Origin: Cryptomeria japonica
Lineage: Eukaryota > Streptophyta > Pinopsida > Cupressales > Cupressaceae
Length of the DNA: 64,000 bases
Direction: 5' to 3'
Assembly: GCF_030272615.1 (NCBI RefSeq)
Contig: NC_081406.1
Coordinates: forward strand, 267,023,692-267,087,691
Shown: piece by piece, positions 38,841 to 49,278 of the stretch
How the letters are laid out: each line of letters opens with the position of its first letter
Numbering within the stretch: the stretch's first letter is position 1
Made by a program: the position numbers and the translations under genes
Notes under the pieces: generated by a model
What the model was told of the DNA's origin: nothing
Seen by the model: the letters and a program-made list of their open reading frames with translations, nothing else
Databases searched by the model: none

Positions 38841-39255
38841 TCATAGTAGGCTTGAGCTGATTGCATGTGATGTCTGAGCACTTCTCAATATTAGGACACT
38901 TGAAGATAGTGTCGAAGAAATCTTCTTCCAACCTTATCAATTTCTTGCCATTGGTATCCTTTACACTTTTGCTTGCAGGATTAAAGTGATTTGTGGTTGC
39001 CATGACAAATTCAGGGTCTTGAGTAGACATAGGGAAAGCCACAACTAAATGGACACCACTGTTGATGATGGACTCCATTTTGTAGTATGAAGGAGACTGC
39101 TCAACCCTCTTAAGAAACTTAGCCAGGTCAACATGACCTATTATTGTGTCCCTTACTTGGTCTATGTTTGATGAAAGTGAAGAAGGCAGGAAGACCGGAT
39201 AAGGGTCCTACTTTTTGAACTTCATCGCCTTCTTGCTTGGAAAAGATTTTGTCAT
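38841..39255 (-). pseudogene. Unrecognised repeat-encoded protein, copy 2 (N-terminal part)
   Basis: Same protein as at 35153-36612: ATG at 39255, MTKSFPSKKAMKFKK, one stop, then MESIINSGVHLVVAFPMSTQ, FVMATTNHFNPASKSV and FKCPNIEKCSDIT. It is cut at 38841 by the copia fragment. It is about 85% identical at DNA level to copy 1 over 36195-36435 by eye. Confidence 0.6.
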
Positions 39256-39419
39256 TTGTACAATGGCAACACTGTAACAAGAAGAATTATCAGTATTTGG
39301 AGAAGTGCAATTGATGAACCATTTTATTTATTCTAAGTTGAACAAACTCTTGAATGTGATGCATTTGAAGCCATTAGGGTTTCCAAAATCCACAATGTAT
39401 CTTGGTAGTTCAATGGTAA

Positions 39420-40613
39420 ATCGGGCCTATGAATCCTATTTACGTGTGTTCAATTAATGCAATTTAGATTTATAGGCCCAAATTACACTTTTGGCAAAGT
39501 GTGGTTCTCAGGTATAATTCGCGTTCATAACCTCAAATTACACTTCAAGGAAATCTAAAAATAGGTGTAAATACACTTATTTGGCGCACAACAAAAACAA
39601 GTGTAAATTGGACCTATAAGTCTATCATACACCTTAATGAAGGGATCAAAGTGTAGAATGGGCTTATAAACCCACCTTACACTTGGAAGAAAAAAAAAAT
39701 CTAGTGTAGGGCGGGTTTACAAACCCATCATACACTTAAAAGCTTGAATGTTAGTGTAAGCTAGGTTTGCAAACCTACCATACACTTAAGTGATGGCAAC
39801 AACAAGATCACGGTGCATGGCAGATTGTAGACCTGTCATGCACCGAGTAAGATCTTAAGTGCATGGTAGGCCTATGGCCCTAGCATCCACTACCCATGCA
39901 AAATAAGTTCGAAGGGATGGAGTGTGAGTTAATGAACCCAAACTCCACCAAAGCTTGGTGTAGTTCTGGTTCACAAACCTGCACTGCACCAAGATTTAGG
40001 GAAGGTCAGAAACGATGTGCAAAACAAAAAACTTGATAATAAAGAGTGTTGCTTGGGTCCATAGACATGAGCAACACCATGTTTAAACATGGTGTTGTTT
40101 GGGTCAATGAACTTGAGCGATAGCCCATACGGCTAAAGCTATCAATCGAATCAAATGGAAATGCAATGCATTCAAAACACCTTATTCAAAAAATAAAAGG
40201 TTTTTTGAAACCCTAAAAGATAAAATGAATAAAGGACAAGGGATGAGAAGAGAAAAACTTACCCAGAAAAGATGGAATCACTTAGATCGGATCCGAATGA
40301 AAGCTTCTCCACCCACAACTTTTAAAAGCTTGGAATGAAAATTTGAAATTAAAATATAGAGTGAATAGATATAAAACCAAAGAAATGGTTTCCTATTCGA
40401 ATTATAAAAGTGGGTAATTAAAATCTCTAGAGCAATAAATACATGCAAATTGGGTTTGTTAACCCGATTTGCACCTACCAAGGTGCATTTCGGGTTTACA
40501 AACCCAATTTGCACGACACAAAACGGTAAAGAGGTGTAAATCGGGTTTATAAATCTGATTGACACCAAAAAAGCACACTTGGTGTAAGTTGAGTTTATGA
40601 CCTTGATTTACAC
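39420..40613. repeat. Serial hairpin array, copy 2 (longer)
   Basis: Repeats the copy 1 array and extends it beyond the point where copy 1 is cut. Good units start at about 39812, 39858, 39965, 40047, 40090, 40442, 40481, 40531 and 40579. The last four are the cleanest, for example tgcaaattgggt ... acccgatttgca. A non-palindromic gap lies at about 40140-40430. All of it is upstream of the copy 2 ATG at 39255. Confidence 0.8.
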
Positions 40614-40619
40614 CTAGAT

Positions 40620-41289
40620 TTCATATTTGGTGAAAAAAGAGAAAAAAACAAAGGACAATCGAGGTCTTGATGACGAATGCGTCTCGCAAAGTGCACATAG
40701 AACTTAAAAACCACAAATGAGCCAAAAATTTGTGGGGTTACCTCAAATTTTTTCCAATGTTAGAATTGAAGATAACAAACTTTTAAATGGTACCACTTTT
40801 TTGAATTCGAAACATGCGTCACATTCTATGTTTCACATACTATAGAATTAATTTATTTTTTAAAATTTTGTAACGCTTTCCCTAAGTTATGGTGGTGAGA
40901 CATGCGAGTTTTTATATTTTTAAAAAGTTGTAATAAAAAATTCATAATTAATTATTTACTACAAAAAAAATTACAAAAAAATATGCATCACATCCAGACA
41001 TGAGTCTTTTACTTATATCTTAAATTTCATTTAAAAAAAAAATTATGATTTGATTGTGGTTAGAGTGGTCAGGCAGACTCATGCTTCTTATCTTTTTCTA
41101 GAAATTTTAGTACTATTGCATTGAAATTTCAAATTTTTGCCAAATAGATTTCTTTTTCTTCCCAGAAAACAACTAGTAGCTTAAAAATTACATTCAATTT
41201 GCTACAGATTCTATTCTTACATATTTTTGAAATAATGTTGACTTATTCAATTACCTCAAGTTGGTTAACTTTGTTATTCTAAATTTTCA
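40620..41289. other. AT-rich non-coding stretch
   Basis: No coding frame or repeat structure is recognised between the hairpin array and the truncated LINE-like copy. Confidence 0.4.
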
Positions 41290-41329
41290 TTGCCACTTAA
41301 GGGTCTAGTTTGGCCCACCATGATCTTAC

Positions 41330-42556
41330 ACATACCCCCTTGTGAAGATTTAAGGTGGATATGCGAGAGAGGAGCTGCTTGACCACTAGAAAATGGTATG
41401 CTTGATGATTATGAAATATTTTAGTCTGGAAGGTCCTCATAAAGATTACTACTTTTACCTTATGTTGCTTCTGAATCATTTTAGGAACCATAACACTATC
41501 TCTTTCCACTTCTATTTGTTTCACTCCTTGTAACACTTTGTCAAAAAAGCCTTAGACCCTTAAAACCAAGACAAAAAGGATGTGCCCTTGCAACACGACT
41601 TGATTTATAGACTGTATTCATTCTTTTTGGCTCTATGTCCGCCTAGGAATATTGAGTGCTTCCCCCTTGTTAATAGGTGTACCTAGTACTTGGACCAAAC
41701 ATTGCATTCGACAACCTGAGGTTGCTTTCATTGCTTCATGTAGAACTCCCTCCACCACAATGATAATTTTAGAAATTGATGTGCTCAAAACCCAAAAGCC
41801 CTCGACAAGCAAGAAGAAAGGAAAGAACACAAGGTGTATGAAGATTACTGTTTTAAAAGAGTCGAGTAAGGAGGAAGAGGATGAAAATGAGAGCAATAGG
41901 AATGAAGGTAGAAGAAGGTCAAACAAATAGGCCTCTCGTGATTCTGGGAGGGGTAAAAGATTAAAGCTTAATTATGGCTCAGAAGAAAACGAAGGGGAAT
42001 AAGGGAAGGAGTGTGACGAAAAAGAAGATGAGGTAAATGTTGATGGTCATTGGGAGAATTTGGATGAGAACCCAAAGAAGTCGATTAATATCAGCTAGAT
42101 TGAATAGGGGAACCCAATTGGGGATGAAAGATTGGAAGAGGTTGCCATAGAGGAGGATGTGAAGATGAATGTTGTGGGTGAGAGTTGCACAGGATGTCAG
42201 AGGGCCGACAAACAATTGAAGGAAATGGGGGAGGAACTGCATAAGCTGAAGGAGAAAATCCTTGAGTTGGAAACAAAGATGTGCAACATATGCAAATTCA
42301 GCCTCAAGGTTATGCACAGTTCGACAACTTCACTTTTCTTAATATAGGACAAGGTGCTTGGCGATGCTACGTGCGAGAATGACATTCACAATGAGCTTTT
42401 TTAAGTTCCTGACTGAAGATTTGAACAATGCCCTACTGCAAACTGTAATGTCCCTACTAGTTAGGGATCACTATCTTGCAAAACAGATTGTTAGAATACA
42501 ACAGATATATATGTATGCGGGAAAAGCGGGTCGATAGAACTCGAAATGTGATGTCT

Positions 42557-42590
<34 letters not shown>

Positions 42591-44185
42591 CTATCTTGCA
42601 ATCTAACTTTAAAATACTTAATCAATATAATCACAACTCTCATCTAATAAAAAGGATACGAATGCCATACAACGATATGTCCTTAGGCGGCCATGAAGCT
42701 CGCCTTCTTGGAACCCATCTTGGTTCCAAGCCCTCCAGGAAGTTGAAGGTGAATTCGACTCCTGTCTTGAATGTAATTTCTTACATCCAAGCCCTCCAGG
42801 AAATCGAAGGTTAATTCGATTCATGGCTTAGGTGTAATTTCTTACACCCAAGCCATCCAAGGAGGACCCTATGTCCATTCCTTGCCTTGGCTGATGCACC
42901 TCATCACCCAAGTCCTCAGAGGGGATCGGCCAGATCTGTCTCTTCTTGGTGAACTTATTCAACCAAGCCATACATATGCATATAGTTATTCAGTATATAT
43001 ACTGCCCTAGGGATTATCATAATCCCTTCCTTAGACTAAGCGAGTTTCCTCCCTCTAGCCTCCATCATATAATCACATTTATATTACATTTCCATTTATA
43101 TTTACATCTTCCTAACTTGACATGTATTCCATAACATATATCTCAGAAATTGTCCATTATCAAATATTCACATTTATTAATTTATATTCCTACTATTCAT
43201 TGATACGTATTCCTTAACATACGTCTATACATATCCATTAATATCTGAAAATCATTCATTAATATCTGTATTAGACTGTTCATTACTGTATTCATTAATA
43301 TATATATTAATTTACTATATCCATTAATATATGTATTAAAAATATTCAGTATTCATTAACATAAGTACTATCATTTTCATTTTATATATCTATTAACATA
43401 TATAATAACATGTTCATACAACTTACCTTTTGCTGTCGTAGCTTCTGACCTTCTTCCTTGCCACGCAGCAGCCTTTCTATCCTCCGTGCCTTTTCCTTTT
43501 GTTTGATCTGTGGTAGTCTGGGCTTTATACCCATGGAGAGGGATAGGCGTGACCCTCCACGAGGCCCCTTCCATGGGAAGGGGTGTGACGGGTTGCAGCC
43601 TAGGCTACAGCTACCATCACACCACTTCCCTTATGAGGGAAAGGGTGTGATGGTAGTCGCAGCCTATGTTGCGGCTTCCGTCCCACCACTTCCCACCAAG
43701 GGGGGGGAGGGGGGGGTGAGGGTGTCCACGTGACCTTCCCTTAATACATATATCTACGTGCTTTTAAATATTTCATTGCCCATTTAATATATTAAATGTC
43801 TTTACGTAATTTTCCCAATTTAAAATATAATAATTTATTCTATGTAAATAATATATTAATATTATTTAATGTTTTAATTCCCTCATTTTGCTAATTGTTT
43901 TTACATTATTTTATTTCCATAATATATCATTGCCTATTTAATATATCTACATAATTTTCCCAATTAAAATATAATAATTTATTCTATGTAAATAATATAT
44001 TAATATTATTTAATGTTTTAATTCCATAATATATTAATATATTACAATTGTCTTATATCATTTTACTTTCCTAATATATTAATATATTACATTATTTTAA
44101 TAATAGTCTTTTAATTCATTACATCGTTATAAGGTTTACATCGGGCAGTGAGGTGGGGTTATCACACAAACGAACTAGTTTAGTG
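41330..44185 (+). pseudogene. Second copy of the LINE ORF3-type protein (C-terminal half)
   Basis: This is homologous to 4459-5646 on the minus strand in residue pattern and domain order: LLLNHFR motif, short helix, Lys/Ser/Glu-rich linker (STSKKKGKNTRCMKI, SSKEEEDENESN), then a heptad-like Leu/Lys/Glu region with two Cys pairs (CTGC, CNIC). Frameshift near 41655 and stops near 41930, 42000, 42100 and 42345 show decay. Residues ALLQT precede the TSD and the protein ends a few codons after it, so the solo LTR interrupts the last codons. Confidence 0.55.
42444..44166 (+). repeat. Solo LTR, TSD CAAAC
   Basis: A 1723-bp sequence starts tgtaatgtccctactagtta and ends ggtggggttatcaca. It has an exact 5-bp duplication caaac at 42439-42443 and 44167-44171 and no internal coding region. 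Inside are a (TA)n run (about 42562-42588), a diverged repeat of about 60 bp (about 42710-42860) with ttcttacacc-type palindromes, a self-complementary block around 43560-43700, and an AT-rich 3' third. The start resembles conifer Gypsy-type LTRs as I remember them, but orientation and superfamily are not proven. Confidence 0.85.
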
Positions 44186-44460
44186 TTATAGGGGCCTTCT
44201 TTTTTGTTGTTTTTGTTTATTGGAGCTTGGCTCTTAAGATAAACTTATTAGGTTATTACAATATGTTTTATGTTAGTTGATGTTTTGGACTTTGGTTATT
44301 CTTTGGTTATTTATGTTCACTGCTTTCGAACTGTTGTGAATCTAGTTGTTATTGGTTGGTTGTTGTTTTTGGATGCCTTCGAGCTGTGGATGTTATAGGG
44401 ACAACACCCTTGTTATGTTGCTTTTAATATCAATTTGTTTTTGACAACTTGCCAACTTAA

Positions 44461-45434
44461 ATTAAGTTGCATTCGTTCATATTCGGTTTTCTCACATTTC
44501 AAAACCATTTCACTTATATTGTAAATAATTAAACAATCAATCCTAACAAAAGTACATTTCAACACCAATTCACTTATATTATAAATAATCTGAGTTACTT
44601 GCTTTGGCATCTATAGCCGAGATATGGGTCCTGGTTCGAGCTAGGTCTAATTCACGTTAGAATCAGCAGTCACGGTGGCATTTGTGATCGTGGAGGAGGA
44701 TAGTTCATCATTGGTCTAAGAAGTTTATTAATTGTGTTAGATGTTTTGACGGTCAAAAAACATTAGATTTAATTTTAAACTTTAAAGTTTTTTTTTTATA
44801 AATTTATAATTCATTCGTATATATACATAATATATTAATTATAAATATACGATTTTACAAGTTTTTATACTAATGAATCCAAAACGAATTTTCAAAATTT
44901 TGTCAACAGGTGAACTGGATTCTTAAATCTGGACCCGTGTCCGAACCCAAACACAACTTAGCAAATAATTAAACAATTAATTCAAATTGTTGTTCATTGA
45001 CAGCATCCAAACCAGTTGTCGTTCGATGCAGTACCTAGTAGCACTTTAGTTAGTCTTTCTTTTTCTTATATGTTTGTAGTTTTTTTCTTTTTTTCCTACT
45101 ATGACTGTTGTTCTTTAACGCACTATTTTTTGGTTCAGTTGGGCAACTAGGATATAAGAGAAGAACCAGGGAGTTATCCTAACCAATACCAATTGGATGC
45201 ATGGGCTCTCCATGGCAGTAGCCAGACGTATATCACAACTTGTCATCCGTCACCTATATAACCTATAACTGATCGAGAATTCAAATTATTATAGATCCAT
45301 TAAAAGGTAGTCTCAACTCAATAAGTACTTTGGAAATTTATTATGAATATCCAAAACAAACATCGAGATTGGCTTATCAGTCACATAAATTCAAAATATA
45401 AATAATGTGATTCAACCTGTGGCTCACAGAATCG
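44461..45434. other. Intergenic DNA
   Basis: Contains a diverged direct repeat of about 60 bp at roughly 44495-44590 (cacttatatt...taaataat). Otherwise no gene, RNA or element end is seen. It lies downstream of the host gene's 3' end. Confidence 0.4.
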
Positions 45435-45462
45435 TTTATTTTACGTTTATTCCACGTTTATT
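45435..45462 (-). terminator. Triple poly(A) signal of the acyl-CoA dehydrogenase gene
   Basis: On the minus strand AATAAA occurs three times (45462-45457, 45451-45446, 45440-45435) with exact 11-bp spacing, about 200 nt after the stop codon. Position and strand fit the polyadenylation region of the gene ending at 45656. The spacing reflects a small tandem repeat, acgtttattcc on the plus strand. Confidence 0.55.
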
Positions 45463-45655
45463 CCATTCAGCTCCATGCCTTGCCAAGCGTATGTTTATAC
45501 ACTTTCTTTCTGTGTTTGTTTACAGATAAAGCTGAAGTGATATCACACTAAATAGTAACTCCAATTTGTTGCTTATATGAAATATTCTCTGCCTTGTAAT
45601 TACATGGTGGGCATAGATGACAGTCCTAGTATTTCCATTTAAAAAAACGTATACC

Positions 45656-46104
45656 TTACAGTCTTGCTCTTGATAATTCAATCTTTGCTATAGTTCCAAG
45701 ATGGACCTCATCTGGGCCATCTGCTAATCGTAATGTTCGAGCAGTAGCCCAGAGGTGGGAAAGTACGAGATCTGTGCTAACACCTGCCCCACCATGCACC
45801 TGGATTGCTGTATCCAGCACTTTCAATGCCATGTTTGGAGCAGTAACCTGTTTCGTACCATATGAAAATGAGCCATTGAAAAGATGAACTATTTTCTCTC
45901 CTTAAAAATTGCACTAATCAAGATAATAGAAACATACTACATTCAAAACGAACAAAGAATGATTCTTCACACATGGAAACAAGTTGAGCAGATATTTACC
46001 TTGGCCATGGCAATTGCTCCTTTGGCAACTTTATTTCCATGTAAGTCTAACTGATTTGCAGCTTCGAGGACCATGAGTCTCGCTTTCTCTATTTCTATAC
46101 GGCA
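45656..46104 (-). CDS. Acyl-CoA dehydrogenase (IBR3/ACAD10-11 type), last two exons
   Basis: Flavoprotein of the acyl-CoA dehydrogenase family; the plant member IBR3 acts in peroxisomal indole-3-butyric acid response. The penultimate exon (46104-46000, 35 codons) reads [20 protein letters not shown] ... AIAMAK. After a 152-nt GT/AG intron in phase 0, the last exon (45847-45656) reads [40 protein letters not shown] and [20 protein letters not shown], then Leu and TAA. This is the conserved C-terminal helical domain with the QVHGG and GPDEVH motifs. The final ARL fits a type 1 peroxisomal signal. No stops or shifts occur, unlike every neighbour, so this is a living host gene. The remaining exons are not in the window: everything to the right edge appears to be intron. 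Confidence 0.9.
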
Positions 46105-48147
46105 CTAAAATCAGAAAGAATGTAGTTAATTTCAATTCTTACAGACTTAATTGGCCTCGTACAATCCACACATGCAGCGAGACATCCAAACTTCATTGCC
46201 ACTAAAGAAAATACAAATCTCACTTATAAATACAAAAATACAAAGAAAACATTTTACAAATAACGTTAGGGTTCTGACAATGCGAAAAATTAACTTTTAT
46301 GCAGTGTTGGATCTCGTGGTTCATTTATCTTCCAACATTTCTGCAGTGGTATAATTAATGCCCATGGCTATCAGGATATATTGCTCTGGATTTTCACCTT
46401 TTGACAGGATGGGGGCTAATTTTAGAGGTAGCTAACAGTTGCACTTCTGCTAACTAGTTAAGCCACATCTTGTCAGTGTCTTGAGAATAATTTAATTAGA
46501 ATTTTCAATCAAATATAAGTATAGCATAGCAAATTGGTTACAAATTTCACATCAAATAAGACATGTTAGTATTAAAGGCTAAAACTGAGAGAACAAAGCA
46601 TAAGAATTTATATATAAGTAATTGTAAGTTTCAAGTTTCTGCAGATACAGTTAATTTAAACTATTTTTCATAAGATAAATAAAATAACATTTCCGGTGAA
46701 AATATCATTTCAAAATTTTGAATTTTGAAAAAGGAAGAGGATTACTCAATATGCAGAGAATTTCTCAGAAGCTTTCCATAGACCTATTAAAGTAGTACAA
46801 TAAGCAAGCTTGATCTGTTAAAAGATACAAGAAGATGAGCGTTTAGATTTATCCTTTTTTGACTACTCAAACAACCTGCATTATATGCCCAGGAAACCTT
46901 AAATGCATTGATTTCACCAATTGCATTTTTGATCTTTCAGATCAGAGTCTTCCCAGAATCCACATATTATATTCCCAACCTGTTATATCAGAATAATCAC
47001 TAAACAGAAAACATCAAATTAATCGTGGGTGATATCATATGGTTTGGGATTGGGATTTGATGGATAAATTCCTGAGATCCACTTTTCAATGCAGTACAGA
47101 CAGATTTTTCTCTACCTGTCTCCACTAAAAAGCCATAAAAAAATTAAAATCCATAGTTTGAGAGTTTGGGAACAAGGGCATGCAGGGACAGGTTTCAGGG
47201 ACAAGGTGACTATGGTCCAACATTAATAAATGGCAGGGGGAAGACGATAAAAATATAATTTAGCACCTGAAAAATTAGTTATAATAAAATTTATAAGAAA
47301 TTCCATTAACATATCGTGTCCAAAAAATTGTTCAAACTAGAAAGGCTGGTTTTGTAGGCTAACTGGAATTGACAGATTTAAAGAGGGTGATGAAACCTCA
47401 TAAGGATTCAATTTCCTGTCATTATGGCAAGGACAACTGCATCCGTCTAGGTAGAAACAATTTGCTATTACTCATTGGTATTTCAAACGAAAGAAGAAAT
47501 GTGTCGAATTGATATTGTACAGAAGGAATGACTATTTTGGAAGGAATATATATCCCAATGAACACTCTTCATGATATACATACTCTTACTAGAGACATTC
47601 CCCTTCATATGGCTAGCGGTACATTTATTGGAAATGTAAATAAAAGAGAGAGCTGATCATACTTGTATCTGGGCTAATTCTAAGACAGTTGAACATCCTT
47701 GTATCTTGCCTAATTGTTCTTGTCCCTTCTAATTCTGGTTGTACTAGCAGAAAACAAACTGCTAACCATAGGAAATGCTCTTTTGATAGAGTGCAACACA
47801 TCCTCATTCGGGCAATGATTTGATTTCTAGTTAGAAACATAAAATGGAATAAGAGATGCTGAGTGTTTAAAATTTTAAATCCTATGGCACATCACACCAA
47901 AGATTTTTGTGTTCTTTTGATGGAACACTGGAGTCACTGGAATCTGATAACACCGAAAATTTTCCAATGGGAACATTGCAGTCACCCAAATCTGAGATTA
48001 GGACTCAGGAAGATGAAAGTACGAAATATTTGCATGCTCAGTTGATGGAATAGAGGAATATGAAAATCAAAGTTGCATATGAATAGTGACATGCAATTTC
48101 ATTGACAATTTAAATTGTCAGTGTTTTTGGGAAAAAAGAATAAAAAA
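46105..48147 (-). other. Start of the large upstream intron of the acyl-CoA dehydrogenase gene
   Basis: No further dehydrogenase exon is recognisable on the minus strand. The sequence is AT-rich, without clear transposon coding. The intron seems to continue through all elements to at least 64000. Confidence 0.5.
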
Positions 48148-48401
48148 CAATGTTACTAGGGACACGTCCTTGGCCCTTTTTGATGCGTCCCCATTTTCTG
48201 GATGTCCTGGGAATAGGGTGACGGGTCCAGGACAGGGAATGCCACCCCTTTTCAATGCATTTGAGTTCATTTTACGTTCATTGTTTGTTAAAAAAGTATT
48301 GCAGCAACAAGGTTTGAAGTTGAAGGAGAAACATTTTTTTAGCAAGGTTTGAAGGAGGTGTACAAGAGGTTGAATCCAAGACATATTTGGTAGTGGAGAA
48401 C

Positions 48402-49134
48402 TGTTAAGAAATTAAATTTGTATCAGACTGATGCAATTTGTTCAATGTGCAGATTTCCCTTTCAATTTGGAGTATTCAGAATTTAATCCTTCTAAAATAT
48501 GAATGTCAACAATGATAATGTATCAAGGGCAGTGCAGGGGTTTTCTTCAAGTCTGAAATTCGTCGATCAAGGGAGAGAGAGCATTTATTGATTTCTATAT
48601 CCTTCTCTCTTGAAATCAGCGAATATATATATATGTCTAGTGGGACATGTTATAAGAGGACATGTCTCCACAATGTGGAGGCATGTCCACTCATAACGTG
48701 TCCCTTACATACCAAGGGATGTGAACTTTATTTATGTTAGTTAACTCTTAACCAATTAAAGTCGTCGATCTGTGCAAAACACATTATCAAGTTCGATTTA
48801 TCAAATACGAACATATAAGTTCGATCTAATGAATACGATAATGTAAACTTTGATCTTGTTATATGCAATGATGCCTTAATGATCATTACACGATACAAGG
48901 CAAGAGAAGAATAGAATCTGATCACACACAGATTAATGTAGAGTTTCGATCAGACATAAGGATGACGGCTTGCAAAGTATTCAAAGTGATTATTCTTATA
49001 AACACAAGGAAGGAGTATGTGTGTATGCATGTCAGTCCACATAGTGGACTGACATGCATACATACATGCTTATATATGTATAATCAATATTAATGGTCAC
49101 CCTTATATCTGACCGAAGCTACCATGCATCAACA
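48402..49134 (-). repeat. Solo copia LTR within the hAT element
   Basis: This 733-bp sequence is collinear with the LTR at 54978-55721, with ends tgttaag and gcatcaaca. The flanks agaac (48397-48401) and aaaac (49135-49139) fit a TSD with one change. No internal region is attached. It carries a perfect 19-bp-arm hairpin at 49022-49062. Confidence 0.85.
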
Positions 49135-49278
49135 AAAACAATTTCTTGACAAAGGTAAGTCATTCTATCTTGCTATTTTTTTCAAAAAATTTTCATTTAA
49201 AGTAAGAAATGTCTGATCTTTTATTTTATTTTTTTTCCTTTTTCAGTTTAAAGTTCCAAATTATTTCACAAAACCAAC

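Larger units (their letters stand above)
41301..44448 (+). mobile_element. 5'-truncated LINE-like copy carrying only the ORF3 3' region, split by a solo LTR
   Basis: The plus strand reads LLLNHFRNHNTISFHFYLFHSL, matching the LINE ORF3 segment VLLNHFRHEKRIYFPYYLF. A basic/acidic linker and a coiled-coil segment follow (CQRADKQLKEMGEELHKLKE, about 42200-42290). It continues FKFLTEDLNNALLQT up to the solo LTR insertion and resumes at 44172 before a stop and a 3' tail ending ttttaatatcaa. Near-direct repeats ttgccacttaa (41290-41300) and ttgccaacttaa (44449-44460) could be the TSD, with a one-base difference. Confidence 0.55.

Noticed and set aside
36818-40613. Regularly spaced repeats as a CRISPR array
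   Set aside because: Units are self-palindromic and diverged, spacers are not unique sequences between constant repeats, and the DNA is clearly plant nuclear.
43377-43733. Open frames in the GC-richer part of the solo LTR
   Set aside because: They follow from a locally palindromic GC-rich block within an LTR and have no homology I recognise.
46151-48384. Small open frames in the dehydrogenase intron as extra exons
   Set aside because: None matches acyl-CoA dehydrogenase sequence or has matching phase and splice borders.
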